64,000 nt of DNA, taken from assembly GCA_022769485.1 (NCBI GenBank), contig JALEJU010000006.1, positions 1 to 64,000 on the forward strand. Direction: 5' to 3'. Positions 8,123-15,595 of this stretch are shown piece after piece (positions within the stretch are counted from its first letter, which is position 1; every line of letters starts with the position of its first letter). The notes under the pieces were generated by a model. That model was given only the letters and a program-made list of their open reading frames with translations. It ran no database searches and was not told where the DNA came from. This stretch comes from Bacillota bacterium. GTDB lineage: Bacteria; Bacillota; Clostridia; Peptostreptococcales; Anaerovoracaceae. The position numbers were made by a program, and so were the translations under genes.

Positions 8123-8737
8123 ATGCGTTCGAGGAAAGGGACTCTGGTAGTTGTTCCGGGCAGCGCCAGCTTGAATAAAGAGTTTTTATATCTGTTATGT
8201 GTGATTATAAGCGGCATGTTTTTGGGGTTTGTCACAAAATTATGGAATAACAGTCCAATAGTCGGGGAGTTTGGAGCTTATTTTGGAATCTGGGTATTTG
8301 CGGCGGCGATAGTCGCTTTTTTCAGCAATCATCCGTTTTCCGCAGTAATAAACGTTCCGTTTTTCTTTCTGGCTGTTTTGACTGCACGGTGGCTGTATGA
8401 ATGGATTGCGCTGGGATATTTCCCCCGGCAGAATTGGAAACTTTGGGTGCTTACGGCTGTCGTCGCCGCGGTTTTTGGATTCTTAGTCTGGATCGCAAAA
8501 GGAAACGGAGGGTATCTACGCTCTCTTTGCGCCAGCCTGCCCGTCGCTGTTCTGATCGCGGAAGGATTTCGGTTTTCTCTGTGGAATTTTCCGGAACTGT
8601 TGAATTTGGTCTATGCGACGGCTCTCGTTTGGATTATGAACCCCAACGGAGACCAGAGAAGCCGAACTGCGGGCTGGGCGGCAATTCTGACTTTGCTGAT
8701 TCTGCAGTTTCAGTTATTTCGGTTTTTCACTCTTTAA
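8123..8737 (+). CDS. Membrane protein of unknown function (DUF6518-like)
   Basis: A 204-residue protein with about six hydrophobic segments, from about residue 22 (EFLYLLCVIISGMFLGF) to the C-terminal AAILTLLILQFQLFRFF. The basic N terminus before the first segment suggests it stays inside. No catalytic or transport motif is visible. Size and segment pattern recall the DUF6518 family, but this is from memory only. I chose the ATG at 8123 because AGGGGAAAGG lies about 10 bases upstream; an in-frame ATG at 8099 has no site. The gene sits alone between a terminator and the promoter of the next gene. Confidence 0.65.
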   Translation: MRSRKGTLVVVPGSASLNKEFLYLLCVIISGMFLGFVTKLWNNSPIVGEFGAYFGIWVFAAAIVAFFSNHPFSAVINVPFFFLAVLTARWLYEWIALGYFPRQNWKLWVLTAVVAAVFGFLVWIAKGNGGYLRSLCASLPVAVLIAEGFRFSLWNFPELLNLVYATALVWIMNPNGDQRSRTAGWAAILTLLILQFQLFRFFTL

Positions 8738-8745
8738 GCACATTT

Positions 8746-8773
8746 TTTACATAGAAAATTAAATTTATAGAAT
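8746..8773 (+). promoter_or_regulatory. Possible sigma-A promoter of the EamA transporter gene
   Basis: TTTACA (8746-8751) and TAGAAT (8768-8773) lie 16 bases apart, 27 bases before the TTG start at 8800. Confidence 0.45.
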
Positions 8774-8799
8774 CAGTACTAAGAAAAAGGAGCATTTCA

Positions 8800-9696
8800 T
8801 TGTCGTATCTGAAGCAAAAAAACAAAGCCATTTTACAAATGGTCATCTGCGCATCTCTCTGGAGTATCGCAGGGATTTTCATCAAATTGATTCCTTGGAA
8901 TCCTATGGCCATTGCGGGATGGAGAAGCTTCTTTTCTCTGTTGACGGTAGCCGTTTTTTTGTGGAAATGGCACATGCCTGTCCGGATTACGAAGCGATCC
9001 TTTTTTAACGGAACGTTGATGTGCGCGGTTTTCTTCTGCTTCGTGGCAGCAAATAAGCTGACCACCGCGGCAAACGCTATTGTTCTGCAATTTACATCTC
9101 CGGTATTTATTCTTTTAATCTCTGCGCTTTTTCTGCATCAAAAATTCCGTAAAGCGGATGTAGTTGCCGTTTTATGTACTTTGGGGGGAATTTCTTTTTT
9201 CTTTTTCGATCAATTAAAGCCGGGATATCTGCTTGGAAACTGCGTCGCTATTTTTGCCGGATTCCTTATGGGATCCATGTTTTTAGCTACGGGAGCGGCA
9301 AAGGACGATGAGCGAATGGGAGGCATGCTTCTGGGACATTTTTTTACCGCTATGGTCGGCATTCCTTTTACTTTTATTACGGACGCTCCTGTTACGGGAA
9401 CGGCTGTAATCAGTGTGGTTATTTTAGGTGTATTCCAGCTTGGCATACCTTATATTCTGTTTGCGTTGGCGGTAAAATACTGTCCGCCTTTGGCCTGCTC
9501 TTTGATCGGAGCCATCGAGCCGCTGCTGAATCCGGTTTGGGTTTTTCTGTTCGATGGAGAAGCGCCCGGTATGTTTGCGCTCTTCGGAGCCGTAATCGTT
9601 ATTGTTACAGTAACCGCCTGGTGCATGTGGAAGGACAAGCACCCCGTGGAAAGCGCAGGGTCTGTGGAAGAAACATCGCAATATCGAGGGAGATAA
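8800..9696 (+). CDS. EamA/DMT-family metabolite transporter
   Basis: A 298-residue membrane protein with ten hydrophobic segments in two EamA repeats, the drug/metabolite transporter plan. Typical elements are the first segment with ASLWSIAGIFIKLIPW, the end of the first repeat VLCTLGGISFFFFDQ, and the second-repeat CSLIGAIEPLLNPVWVF before a last helix. The start is TTG with AAAAAGGAG about 7 bases upstream. Such transporters move amino acids, nucleobases or other metabolites; the substrate cannot be told. It has its own promoter-like sequence and is followed by the ECF sigma factor gene. Confidence 0.9.
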   Translation: MSYLKQKNKAILQMVICASLWSIAGIFIKLIPWNPMAIAGWRSFFSLLTVAVFLWKWHMPVRITKRSFFNGTLMCAVFFCFVAANKLTTAANAIVLQFTSPVFILLISALFLHQKFRKADVVAVLCTLGGISFFFFDQLKPGYLLGNCVAIFAGFLMGSMFLATGAAKDDERMGGMLLGHFFTAMVGIPFTFITDAPVTGTAVISVVILGVFQLGIPYILFALAVKYCPPLACSLIGAIEPLLNPVWVFLFDGEAPGMFALFGAVIVIVTVTAWCMWKDKHPVESAGSVEETSQYRGR

Positions 9697-9729
9697 TGGG
9701 ATAAGGGATTAAAATAAAATTAAAAAAGG

Positions 9730-9759
9730 AAAAACTTTTGCGTGTTTACATCGTCTAAT
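9730..9759 (+). promoter_or_regulatory. ECF-type (SigV-like) autoregulated promoter
   Basis: AAAACTTTT at 9731-9739 is followed, 16 bases after the AAAAC, by CGTCTAAT (9752-9759). This resembles the TGAAACTTTT / CGTCTA promoters used by Bacillus SigV/SigW-type ECF factors. It lies about 60 bases before the ECF sigma gene, as expected for autoregulation. The -35 element deviates at the TG positions. Confidence 0.55.
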
Positions 9760-9819
9760 TTATGAAAAGCAATTTGAAACCTGCTTAAATTCGGCCGATG
9801 AGAGGGTGAAATCAGTAAA

Positions 9820-10317
9820 TTGGAGCAAAAGAAATTTTATAAGGCGTTAGAAAGTTATCTGCATGAGGAAGGGAACCGGATTTATCGTCTGGCATACAGT
9901 TACGTAAAAAATGAAGAGGACGCACTGGATGTGGTTCAAGCCGCCATGCTGAAGGCACTGACAACAAAAAATCCATGTGATATTCAGTATTTGAAAACAT
10001 GGCTTTATCGAATTGTCGTAAATGCCGCGCTGGATTTTCTGCGATCCAGAAAACGCTATACAGAATTTACAGAACAGATTTCCGAAGAATTTAAACCGGT
10101 GTCAGTTTCCAAGGAAGGTATTTCTTCTATGGAACTTGAGGATTCCTTAAACGGTCTTTCTTTTGAACTTCGAACCATCGTAGTACTGCATCTGTTTGCC
10201 GGATTTACTTTACACGAAGTGGCTGAAATTCTGGAAATGAACTCCAATACCGTAAAAACAAAATATTACAGAGCACTGAAATTATTGAGATTGGAGCTGA
10301 ATAATGATGATGAATAA
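9820..10317 (+). CDS. ECF RNA polymerase sigma factor, SigV-like
   Basis: A 165-residue sigma-70 family factor with only regions 2 and 4, the ECF plan. Region 2 covers about residues 15-80 (YRLAYSYVKNEEDALDVVQ, then YLKTWLYRIVVNAALDFLR), and region 4 about 110-160, with the helix-turn-helix GFTLHEVAEILEMNSNTVK. The start is TTG at 9820 with GAGAGGGTGA about 11 bases upstream. It overlaps the downstream anti-sigma gene by 14 bases, so translation is probably coupled. A CGTCTAAT promoter-like site upstream suggests it drives its own operon. By analogy with SigV it would respond to lysozyme or other cell-envelope damage; this rests on the partner's identity. Confidence 0.9.
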   Translation: MEQKKFYKALESYLHEEGNRIYRLAYSYVKNEEDALDVVQAAMLKALTTKNPCDIQYLKTWLYRIVVNAALDFLRSRKRYTEFTEQISEEFKPVSVSKEGISSMELEDSLNGLSFELRTIVVLHLFAGFTLHEVAEILEMNSNTVKTKYYRALKLLRLELNNDDE

Positions 10318-11188
10318 AGACGCATTGGAACATGCAAAACAGGATTATGAACGGATTCCCATTCCCGATGACTTTAATCAGATGATAGATGATATGTGCA
10401 GGCAGCAGCGGCCGAAAAAGAAGAAGGGCTGGATTGCGCTGCCCGCTTTGGCGGTTTTGTTTGTAATCGGGCTCAATACCATACCTGTTTTAGCCGAGTC
10501 GCTGTCCGGAACACCGGTGATCGGGCCGATTGCCCGGGCTTTAACGTTTACAACTTATACTGTGGACGAAGGAAATTGCCGGGCGGAAATTGATATTGCA
10601 CAAATTACGGGGCTTTCCAACAAAGAATTGGAGAACACTATAAATCAGGAACTTCGTGCAGACGGAGAAGCGTTGGTGCATCAGTTTGAAGAAGACGTGG
10701 CAGAGCTGCGTGAGCTTGACGGAGATGCTCATATGGGATTTGAAACGGATTTTGATGTGATGGCCTCCAATGAAAATGTATTTTCACTTCGGGTAATGTA
10801 TCATTCGATGTCCGGCTCCAGCAACACCTGGTATAAATTCTATAATGTGAACCAGAAAACAGGGGAGCTTATCACTCTGGATTCTCTGTTCCTGAAAGGC
10901 AGCGACTATCTCGGCACAATCAATACGTATTTGATTGGAGAAATGAAAAGCAATACGGAGGCTGACGGGAAGTCCATCTATGCTGTAAACCAGGAAGATG
11001 AAGCATACGGCTGGGCATTTACGGGGATTGAAAGCGATCATAATTTTTATATTAACGGAAGGGGACATCTGGTTATCGCTTTTGATAAATATGAAGTTGC
11101 GGCAGGCTATGTAGGTACTCCGGAATTTGAAATTCCAACGGATATAATTTCGGATCTGCTGCGTCCGGACGCCCCTGTTTTAAAATAA
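10304..11188 (+). CDS. rsiV: RsiV-like membrane anti-sigma factor (DUF3298/DUF4163)
   Basis: A 294-residue single-pass membrane protein. About 40 cytoplasmic residues, with a short helix that likely holds the sigma factor, come before a transmembrane segment at 42-64, and the rest is extracellular. The outer part shows the DUF4163-like opening (AEIDIAQITGLSNKELENTIN) and the DUF3298 part (TGELITLDSLF, then DHNFYINGRGHLVIAFDKYEVAAGY). In Bacillus and Clostridioides RsiV, this part binds lysozyme, which triggers proteolysis and release of the sigma factor. The start at 10304 follows GGAG by 8 bases and overlaps the sigma gene. Lysozyme binding here is inferred from family membership. Symbol rsiV is by similarity. 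Confidence 0.85.
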   Translation: MMMNKDALEHAKQDYERIPIPDDFNQMIDDMCRQQRPKKKKGWIALPALAVLFVIGLNTIPVLAESLSGTPVIGPIARALTFTTYTVDEGNCRAEIDIAQITGLSNKELENTINQELRADGEALVHQFEEDVAELRELDGDAHMGFETDFDVMASNENVFSLRVMYHSMSGSSNTWYKFYNVNQKTGELITLDSLFLKGSDYLGTINTYLIGEMKSNTEADGKSIYAVNQEDEAYGWAFTGIESDHNFYINGRGHLVIAFDKYEVAAGYVGTPEFEIPTDIISDLLRPDAPVLK

Positions 11189-11196
11189 AACAGGGG
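11172..11196 (+). terminator. Inverted repeat overlapping the rsiV stop codon
   Basis: An 11-bp perfect stem with a 3-base loop spans the end of the anti-sigma gene. It lacks a T run directly after, so termination is possible but not certain. Confidence 0.4.
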
Positions 11197-11273
11197 AATG
11201 AAGAATTCGCTTCGCAAAATTGTTTTCTATCTTGAATAAGGGGTATTTATTATATATAGGAGAATAAGAGATT

Positions 11274-12932
11274 ATGAAAATTACATTTTGCGGAGCGGCG
11301 GAGTCCGTAACAGGCTCTTGCCATCTGGTTACAACGAAAAATTATAAAATACTGCTGGACTGCGGGCAGTTTCAGGGGAACAAGGAAACGGAAGCGAAAA
11401 ATCTCGAGGAATTTCCTTTTGATCCTTCTGAAGTGGATTTTATGCTCTTGTCTCATGCGCATATCGATCACAGCGGTCGGATTCCGCTTCTTATAAAAAA
11501 GGGCTTCCGCGGAACGATTTACAGTACGGACGCTACTGCGGATCTGTTGAAAGTAATGCTGATGGACAGTGCTTATATTCATGAACAGGAAGCGGAATGG
11601 CAAAGCCGAAAAAATCTGCGGGCAGGAAAAGCACCGGCGGAACCGCTTTATACCTGTAAAGATGCGGAAACGGCGCTGCAGTTCGTTTCTCCGGTTTTAT
11701 ACGGTCAGTATTTAGAGCTTGCACCCGGAATTCATGCGGTATTTAACGATGCCGGGCATATTTTGGGTTCTTCCATCATCGAGCTGTTTATTGACGAGGG
11801 GGAAGGGGAAACCAAACTGGTTTTTTCCGGAGATTTAGGCGTAAAAGGACGTCCGATTCTCAGGGATCCCACGGTGATCAAAAAAGCGGATTATTTAATT
11901 ATGGAGACCACATACGGAAATCGTGCGCGGGATAAAGGCGGCGATCGGATTGAAACCCTGATTGATATTGTAGCAAAGACCGTGAAACGGGGTGGAAACG
12001 TAATTATTCCCTGCTTTGCGGTAGGCAGAACGCAGGAATTGATCTTCGAATTTAACCGTTATTATGAAGAACATACACGGTATAAGGAACTGCTGGATCA
12101 TGTCCCGTTTTATGTGGACAGCCCTATGGCAACTTCCGTAACGGAAGTATTTCGAAGAAACGCGCAGGTTTTTGACGATGAGACGAAGGAGTATATTCTG
12201 AAAGGGGACAACCCTCTGGATTTTAAGAACTTAAAATTTACCAGAAGCAGTGAAGAATCCCGGTTTTTAAATATGGATTCCACTCCGAAAATCATTCTGT
12301 CGGCCAGCGGCATGTGTGAAGCGGGTCGAATTAAGCACCATTTAAAACATAATTTATGGGACGCGAAGAACAGCATTGTATTTGTGGGGTATCAAGCAGA
12401 GGGAACTTTGGGCAGATCTCTCGCCCAAGGTGACAAAGATGTAACAATTTTCGGAGAAAAAATTCATGTGAATGCCGAAATCTATAATTTAGAGGGATTT
12501 TCCGGACATGCGGATCGCGACGGTCTGCTGGAATGGCTGGGCAGTTTTGAGAAGAAGCCGGTAGCGGTTTTCCTGGTACATGGAGAACCGGAAGCGAAAA
12601 AGACTTTCGCTTCCAGCGCAAAAATGGCGTTGGGCTGCAATTGTATTCCAATTACAGCGGTTTCGGAATATGAACTTTCAAAAGATGCGCTGCTTTCTTC
12701 CCGGGAAATAAAAAAGAATTTTACGGAAAAAGAAGCAGAGGTGCATGAGATCCGGCAGCGTACCGCGGCTGTGCATAGACAGATGGAACAAATTCTTTAT
12801 AATGCCAATCTGGCTATCGATGAAAAAACGCCTTCAAAAAAATTGAAGACGCTGCAGAATTATTTATTGGAATTGGAAAAGAGTACAATGAATTTCGGTT
12901 CGGCGCTCATACAGGAAGAGCCGGAAGAGTGA
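11274..12932 (+). CDS. Beta-CASP metallo-beta-lactamase RNA/DNA hydrolase
   Basis: A 552-residue member of the metallo-beta-lactamase/beta-CASP nuclease family, related to CPSF-73-like RNases. The zinc-binding motif HAHIDHSG is at residues 61-68. Further family marks are NDAGHILGS, VFSGDLGVKGRPIL, the beta-CASP segment with VIIPCFAVGRTQEL and FYVDSPMATSV, ILSASGMCEAGRI near residue 343, and GFSGHADRDGL near 405. The C terminus adds about 90 residues that look helical. It is not RNase J, which has a different N terminus. It stands alone between the sigma/anti-sigma pair and a convergent phosphoesterase gene only 7 bases away. Substrate is unknown. Confidence 0.88.
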   Translation: MKITFCGAAESVTGSCHLVTTKNYKILLDCGQFQGNKETEAKNLEEFPFDPSEVDFMLLSHAHIDHSGRIPLLIKKGFRGTIYSTDATADLLKVMLMDSAYIHEQEAEWQSRKNLRAGKAPAEPLYTCKDAETALQFVSPVLYGQYLELAPGIHAVFNDAGHILGSSIIELFIDEGEGETKLVFSGDLGVKGRPILRDPTVIKKADYLIMETTYGNRARDKGGDRIETLIDIVAKTVKRGGNVIIPCFAVGRTQELIFEFNRYYEEHTRYKELLDHVPFYVDSPMATSVTEVFRRNAQVFDDETKEYILKGDNPLDFKNLKFTRSSEESRFLNMDSTPKIILSASGMCEAGRIKHHLKHNLWDAKNSIVFVGYQAEGTLGRSLAQGDKDVTIFGEKIHVNAEIYNLEGFSGHADRDGLLEWLGSFEKKPVAVFLVHGEPEAKKTFASSAKMALGCNCIPITAVSEYELSKDALLSSREIKKNFTEKEAEVHEIRQRTAAVHRQMEQILYNANLAIDEKTPSKKLKTLQNYLLELEKSTMNFGSALIQEEPEE

Positions 12933-12939
12933 GTGTAGG

Positions 12940-13833
12940 CTATTTTCTTAAAAATTCCTCAATAGGAACAGGGCCTTGGAGGACGGTTCGTTTGATATAA
13001 AGCGAGCCGTCCTCTTTGCTGTGCATTCGCCAAGTGACCAGAGAAATCTTTCCGAAGCTCAGTTCCAGGCAATGAATTCCCCGGGGGTGGATACAGCAGC
13101 CTGTATTGAAATAAGCTTCTTCTCCGGGACGTGCAAAACGCGGTCGGTGGGTATGGCCGCAGATAATCATGGTATTGTTTTCCGCGCTCCATCTGGCATA
13201 GATCTTTTCTACTTTCCGGCGGCGCTCCCTGTTTCTGGCCGGGCTTGCCGCGTAGCGTACGCCAAGGGCATGCATGAATCGCCAAAAAAAGCGGATTCCG
13301 ATGTAGGAAATAATGGATAGCTGATCTGAAATCAAATTCCCTTGATGCCCATGGACAACGAAAATTTTTTGATCGGTTTCTCTATGCGTCAAAAGGACAG
13401 ATTCATGTACGTGAATGCCGGGAAACAGCGGTTCGAAAGAATCCGTGTAATCATCGTAAGTGTGATAATAGTTTCTTTGAACAAAATTCGGGTTTGCCAG
13501 CTGAAAATTATGATTGCCGAACAGCATGACCATCCGGTTGTCATCAAAAAATTGTTTTAATAATTCAAATGTCCAGGGGTGGGATGAGTAAATTCGTTTA
13601 AAATTTGCCTGTTCGATCAGCTCGTCGCCGTCGCCCACCTCTACATAGGTAAAGTCGCTGTCGTAGTAATACATGAGAGCATGGTCATAGATGTGACGAT
13701 TTCTCCCAAATTCATCGGCAAGGCTGTCGTCCCCCCGGTGCATGTCGCTGAAAAAAACAAATTTGGAACTATTGTCAAAAGGGATCGGAAATGCTTTTTC
13801 AAATACCTGATCCAACCTTCTTTTTGTATTCAT
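12940..13833 (-). CDS. Metallophosphoesterase, LpxH-like/serine-threonine phosphatase type
   Basis: A 297-residue calcineurin-like phosphoesterase. The metal-binding motifs are all visible: SDMHRGDD (D30, H32), GDGDE (67-71), GNHN near residue 108, VVHGHQGN and GHTHRPRF near 235. Organisms of this type lack lipid A, so UDP-diacylglucosamine hydrolysis (LpxH) is unlikely despite the resemblance; the substrate is open. It is preceded on the minus strand by the YprB-like gene, 23 bases apart, so the two probably form an operon. It ends 7 bases from the convergent beta-CASP gene. Confidence 0.85.
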   Translation of the reverse strand: MNTKRRLDQVFEKAFPIPFDNSSKFVFFSDMHRGDDSLADEFGRNRHIYDHALMYYYDSDFTYVEVGDGDELIEQANFKRIYSSHPWTFELLKQFFDDNRMVMLFGNHNFQLANPNFVQRNYYHTYDDYTDSFEPLFPGIHVHESVLLTHRETDQKIFVVHGHQGNLISDQLSIISYIGIRFFWRFMHALGVRYAASPARNRERRRKVEKIYARWSAENNTMIICGHTHRPRFARPGEEAYFNTGCCIHPRGIHCLELSFGKISLVTWRMHSKEDGSLYIKRTVLQGPVPIEEFLRK

Positions 13834-13856
13834 ACCGTTTCTCCTTTCGAAATCAT

Positions 13857-14852
13857 CTACAGCTTTTGAAGGATTGCATTTAAAACCGATTTCAAAAATA
13901 GATTTGTTTCTGCATATTGAATTTCTTTTCCTTTGCGAAGAATCAAATAACCGCTTTGATACCCCGGGTAATCTTCCAGCTGCTGCGCTTCAATAGGCAA
14001 AGCTTCTAAATCTACAAAAAGGAAAGAAGCTTTTTCAAAGCAGGGAATTTCTAATATTAATTGTTTTTGAGACGCACGGTAAGCTGCTTGGTAACCGCTT
14101 TCAAAAGAATAGTAATCCATCGGGCAATTTCTGGCAGCTGCAGAAACACGGAGAACCGATTCTCGAAATTCAATACTTCTCGTATAAAAAGCACGATTTT
14201 CCCGGACTTCCGGAAATCCCTCGTAAAAGAGGATGCGGTGAAGATCCAGCTTGTTCAGTATCAAAAGCAGGCGGCTCAACTGAACCAGATCATCCCGATT
14301 ATGTAGCAGAATCAGATTTAAGAGTTCAGGGTTCTGCGTTTTTTGATATTCTCTGTATAAAATAACGCTTTCTCCTCCGGAAATCTCGTCTGTTCGCCCT
14401 TCTGAAAATCCTAAAAACTCTTCCACGGTTTTTTGTTTCAAGTTGGGAAGAATCTGAGGAAGAGAAGAATAGAAGCGGCAGCATCGGTACAGATCCAGGG
14501 AAGAAAAAGCTTCCGGGAATCTATTCAAACCAAGCGCTGTATTTCTCCGACGAAGAAACGGAAGGTCAAAACGGTTTCCATTAAAGCTAATTAGGAGATC
14601 CGCTTCGGAAAGATCCGAAAGGTAAGCTTCTAACATCTGACTTTCTTCCCGGGCGGAAGCGGAAAAGTATTGACGCTCCTGGGCTTTGTTTTTGTAAGGA
14701 ACAAGCAGGCCGCACAGGATTGCCCTTGAAGAATCCGGGGAAAGGCCTGTGGTTTCTATGTCGAGAACCGCAATCCGGGAGTTTGAGAAATAAAGTGTAA
14801 ACGGGGCGGACTTGTAAAACGGCTCGTTGATCTGTTCTCGAAACTTTCTCAT
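13857..14852 (-). CDS. Ribonuclease H-like (YprB-type) exonuclease domain protein
   Basis: A 331-residue protein whose first half is a DEDD-type RNase H-like fold: DIETTGLSP (31-39) gives the first acidic pair, SFNGNRFDLPFL a later Asp, and HNRDDLVQL near residue 185 the last pair. This resembles Bacillus YprB, annotated as an RNase H-like protein with TPR repeats in some members. Bacillus yprB is next to the helicase gene yprA; no helicase is nearby here. The second half (from about 200) has no recognised domain. GAAAGGAGAACCC precedes the ATG. It is followed by the phosphoesterase gene. Confidence 0.75.
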   Translation of the reverse strand: MRKFREQINEPFYKSAPFTLYFSNSRIAVLDIETTGLSPDSSRAILCGLLVPYKNKAQERQYFSASAREESQMLEAYLSDLSEADLLISFNGNRFDLPFLRRRNTALGLNRFPEAFSSLDLYRCCRFYSSLPQILPNLKQKTVEEFLGFSEGRTDEISGGESVILYREYQKTQNPELLNLILLHNRDDLVQLSRLLLILNKLDLHRILFYEGFPEVRENRAFYTRSIEFRESVLRVSAAARNCPMDYYSFESGYQAAYRASQKQLILEIPCFEKASFLFVDLEALPIEAQQLEDYPGYQSGYLILRKGKEIQYAETNLFLKSVLNAILQKL

Positions 14853-14929
14853 GGGTTCTCCTTTCTTATATTCTTATTTTACCACAATTGAATCAAAGTA
14901 AAATAAACCGGGCATAAAATTTTATGCTG

Positions 14930-14981
14930 CAAAAACAAAAACGAACAAAAGAGACTACGGGGAAAGCAGTCTCTCTTGTTC
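14930..14981 (-). terminator. Strong intrinsic terminator-like hairpin upstream of the YprB-like gene
   Basis: A stem of 13 pairs with one mismatch (14943-14956 with 14968-14981) is followed, on the minus strand, by CGTTTTTGTTTTT. It lies about 90 bases before the ATG at 14852, so it would stop transcripts before the gene unless bypassed. A minus-strand TATAAT sits at 14997-15002. Confidence 0.5.
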
Positions 14982-15071
14982 AAAAGGGGTATTGGGATTA
15001 TAAACTAATCAGGTCATCGGGGGTGATAACCACTTTTGAAATGTAACATTTTTGTCACAAAAAATCAATAT

Positions 15072-15110
15072 TTCGACACAAAAAAATTAAAAAAATTTTA
15101 GGATGTCGAA
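15072..15110 (+). promoter_or_regulatory. Two Spo0A-box-like sites upstream of spoVS
   Basis: TTCGACA at 15072-15078 and TGTCGAA at 15104-15110 are perfect copies, in opposite orientation, of the TGTCGAA core of the Spo0A binding site. A third site with one mismatch, TACGACA, is at 15146-15152. A -10-like TATACT lies at 15164-15169. The region from 14982 to 15245 is otherwise AT-rich and without a gene. Confidence 0.5.
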
Positions 15111-15245
15111 TATTTTTTTTATATTACAACGTAAAATCGAGAATTTACGACAAAGAATTATCCTATACTGACAGCATAAAGAAGCTCCGTATTATTCAAA
15201 GGAGTAGTTAAGCAGTATAAATTGATGAGAGAGGAAACAAAGAAA

Positions 15246-15506
15246 ATGGAAGTTTTAAAAGTATCAGCAAAATCAAATCCGAATTCTGTAGCGGGAGCGC
15301 TTGCAGGGGTTATGAGAGAAGCCGGCGGCGCGGAAGTGCAGGCAATCGGCGCGGGAGCGCTGAACCAAGCGGTAAAGGCGGTGGCCATTGCCAGAGGATT
15401 CGTTGCTCCTGGGGGAATCGATTTAGTATGTGTTCCGGCGTTTACTGATATAACGATTGAAGGGGAGGAAAGAACGGCAATCAAATTAATCATTGAGCCA
15501 AGATAA
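15246..15506 (+). CDS. spoVS: Stage V sporulation protein S
   Basis: An 86-residue protein with the highly conserved SpoVS sequence: MEVLKVSAKSNPNSVAGAL at the start, then QAIGAGALNQAVKAVAIARG and the C-terminal RTAIKLIIEPR. SpoVS is an Alba-like small protein needed for spore coat assembly and late sporulation in Bacillus and found across spore formers. I start at the ATG at 15246, which gives the usual N terminus and has GAGAGG upstream; two earlier in-frame ATGs would add unusual residues. The upstream region carries Spo0A-box-like sites. The gene is single, with a terminator directly after it. Confidence 0.95.
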   Translation: MEVLKVSAKSNPNSVAGALAGVMREAGGAEVQAIGAGALNQAVKAVAIARGFVAPGGIDLVCVPAFTDITIEGEERTAIKLIIEPR

Positions 15507-15525
15507 AAAATTGTACAACCTTTTT

Positions 15526-15562
15526 AAGAGCCGCGGTGTATTTTTCCGCAGCTCTTTTTTTA
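15526..15562 (+). terminator. Intrinsic terminator of spoVS
   Basis: A GC-rich stem (AAGAGCCGCGG with CCGCAGCTCT, one mismatch) is followed by seven T residues. This is a typical strong terminator. Confidence 0.85.
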
Positions 15563-15564
15563 TC

Positions 15565-15592
15565 AGAAAACCCTGCTTTAACCGCAGGGTTT
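15565..15592 (-). terminator. Intrinsic terminator of rqcH
   Basis: A 9-bp perfect stem (15568-15576 with 15584-15592) has, on the minus strand, four T residues ending it. It lies just beyond the minus-strand stop at 15596, next to the spoVS terminator. Confidence 0.7.
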
Positions 15593-15595
15593 AGT

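Noticed and set aside
15067..15114. Imperfect inverted repeat AATATTTCGACA / TGTCGAATATT as a palindromic operator
   Set aside because: The arms are about 25 bases apart and unequal; two separate Spo0A-like boxes explain them better.
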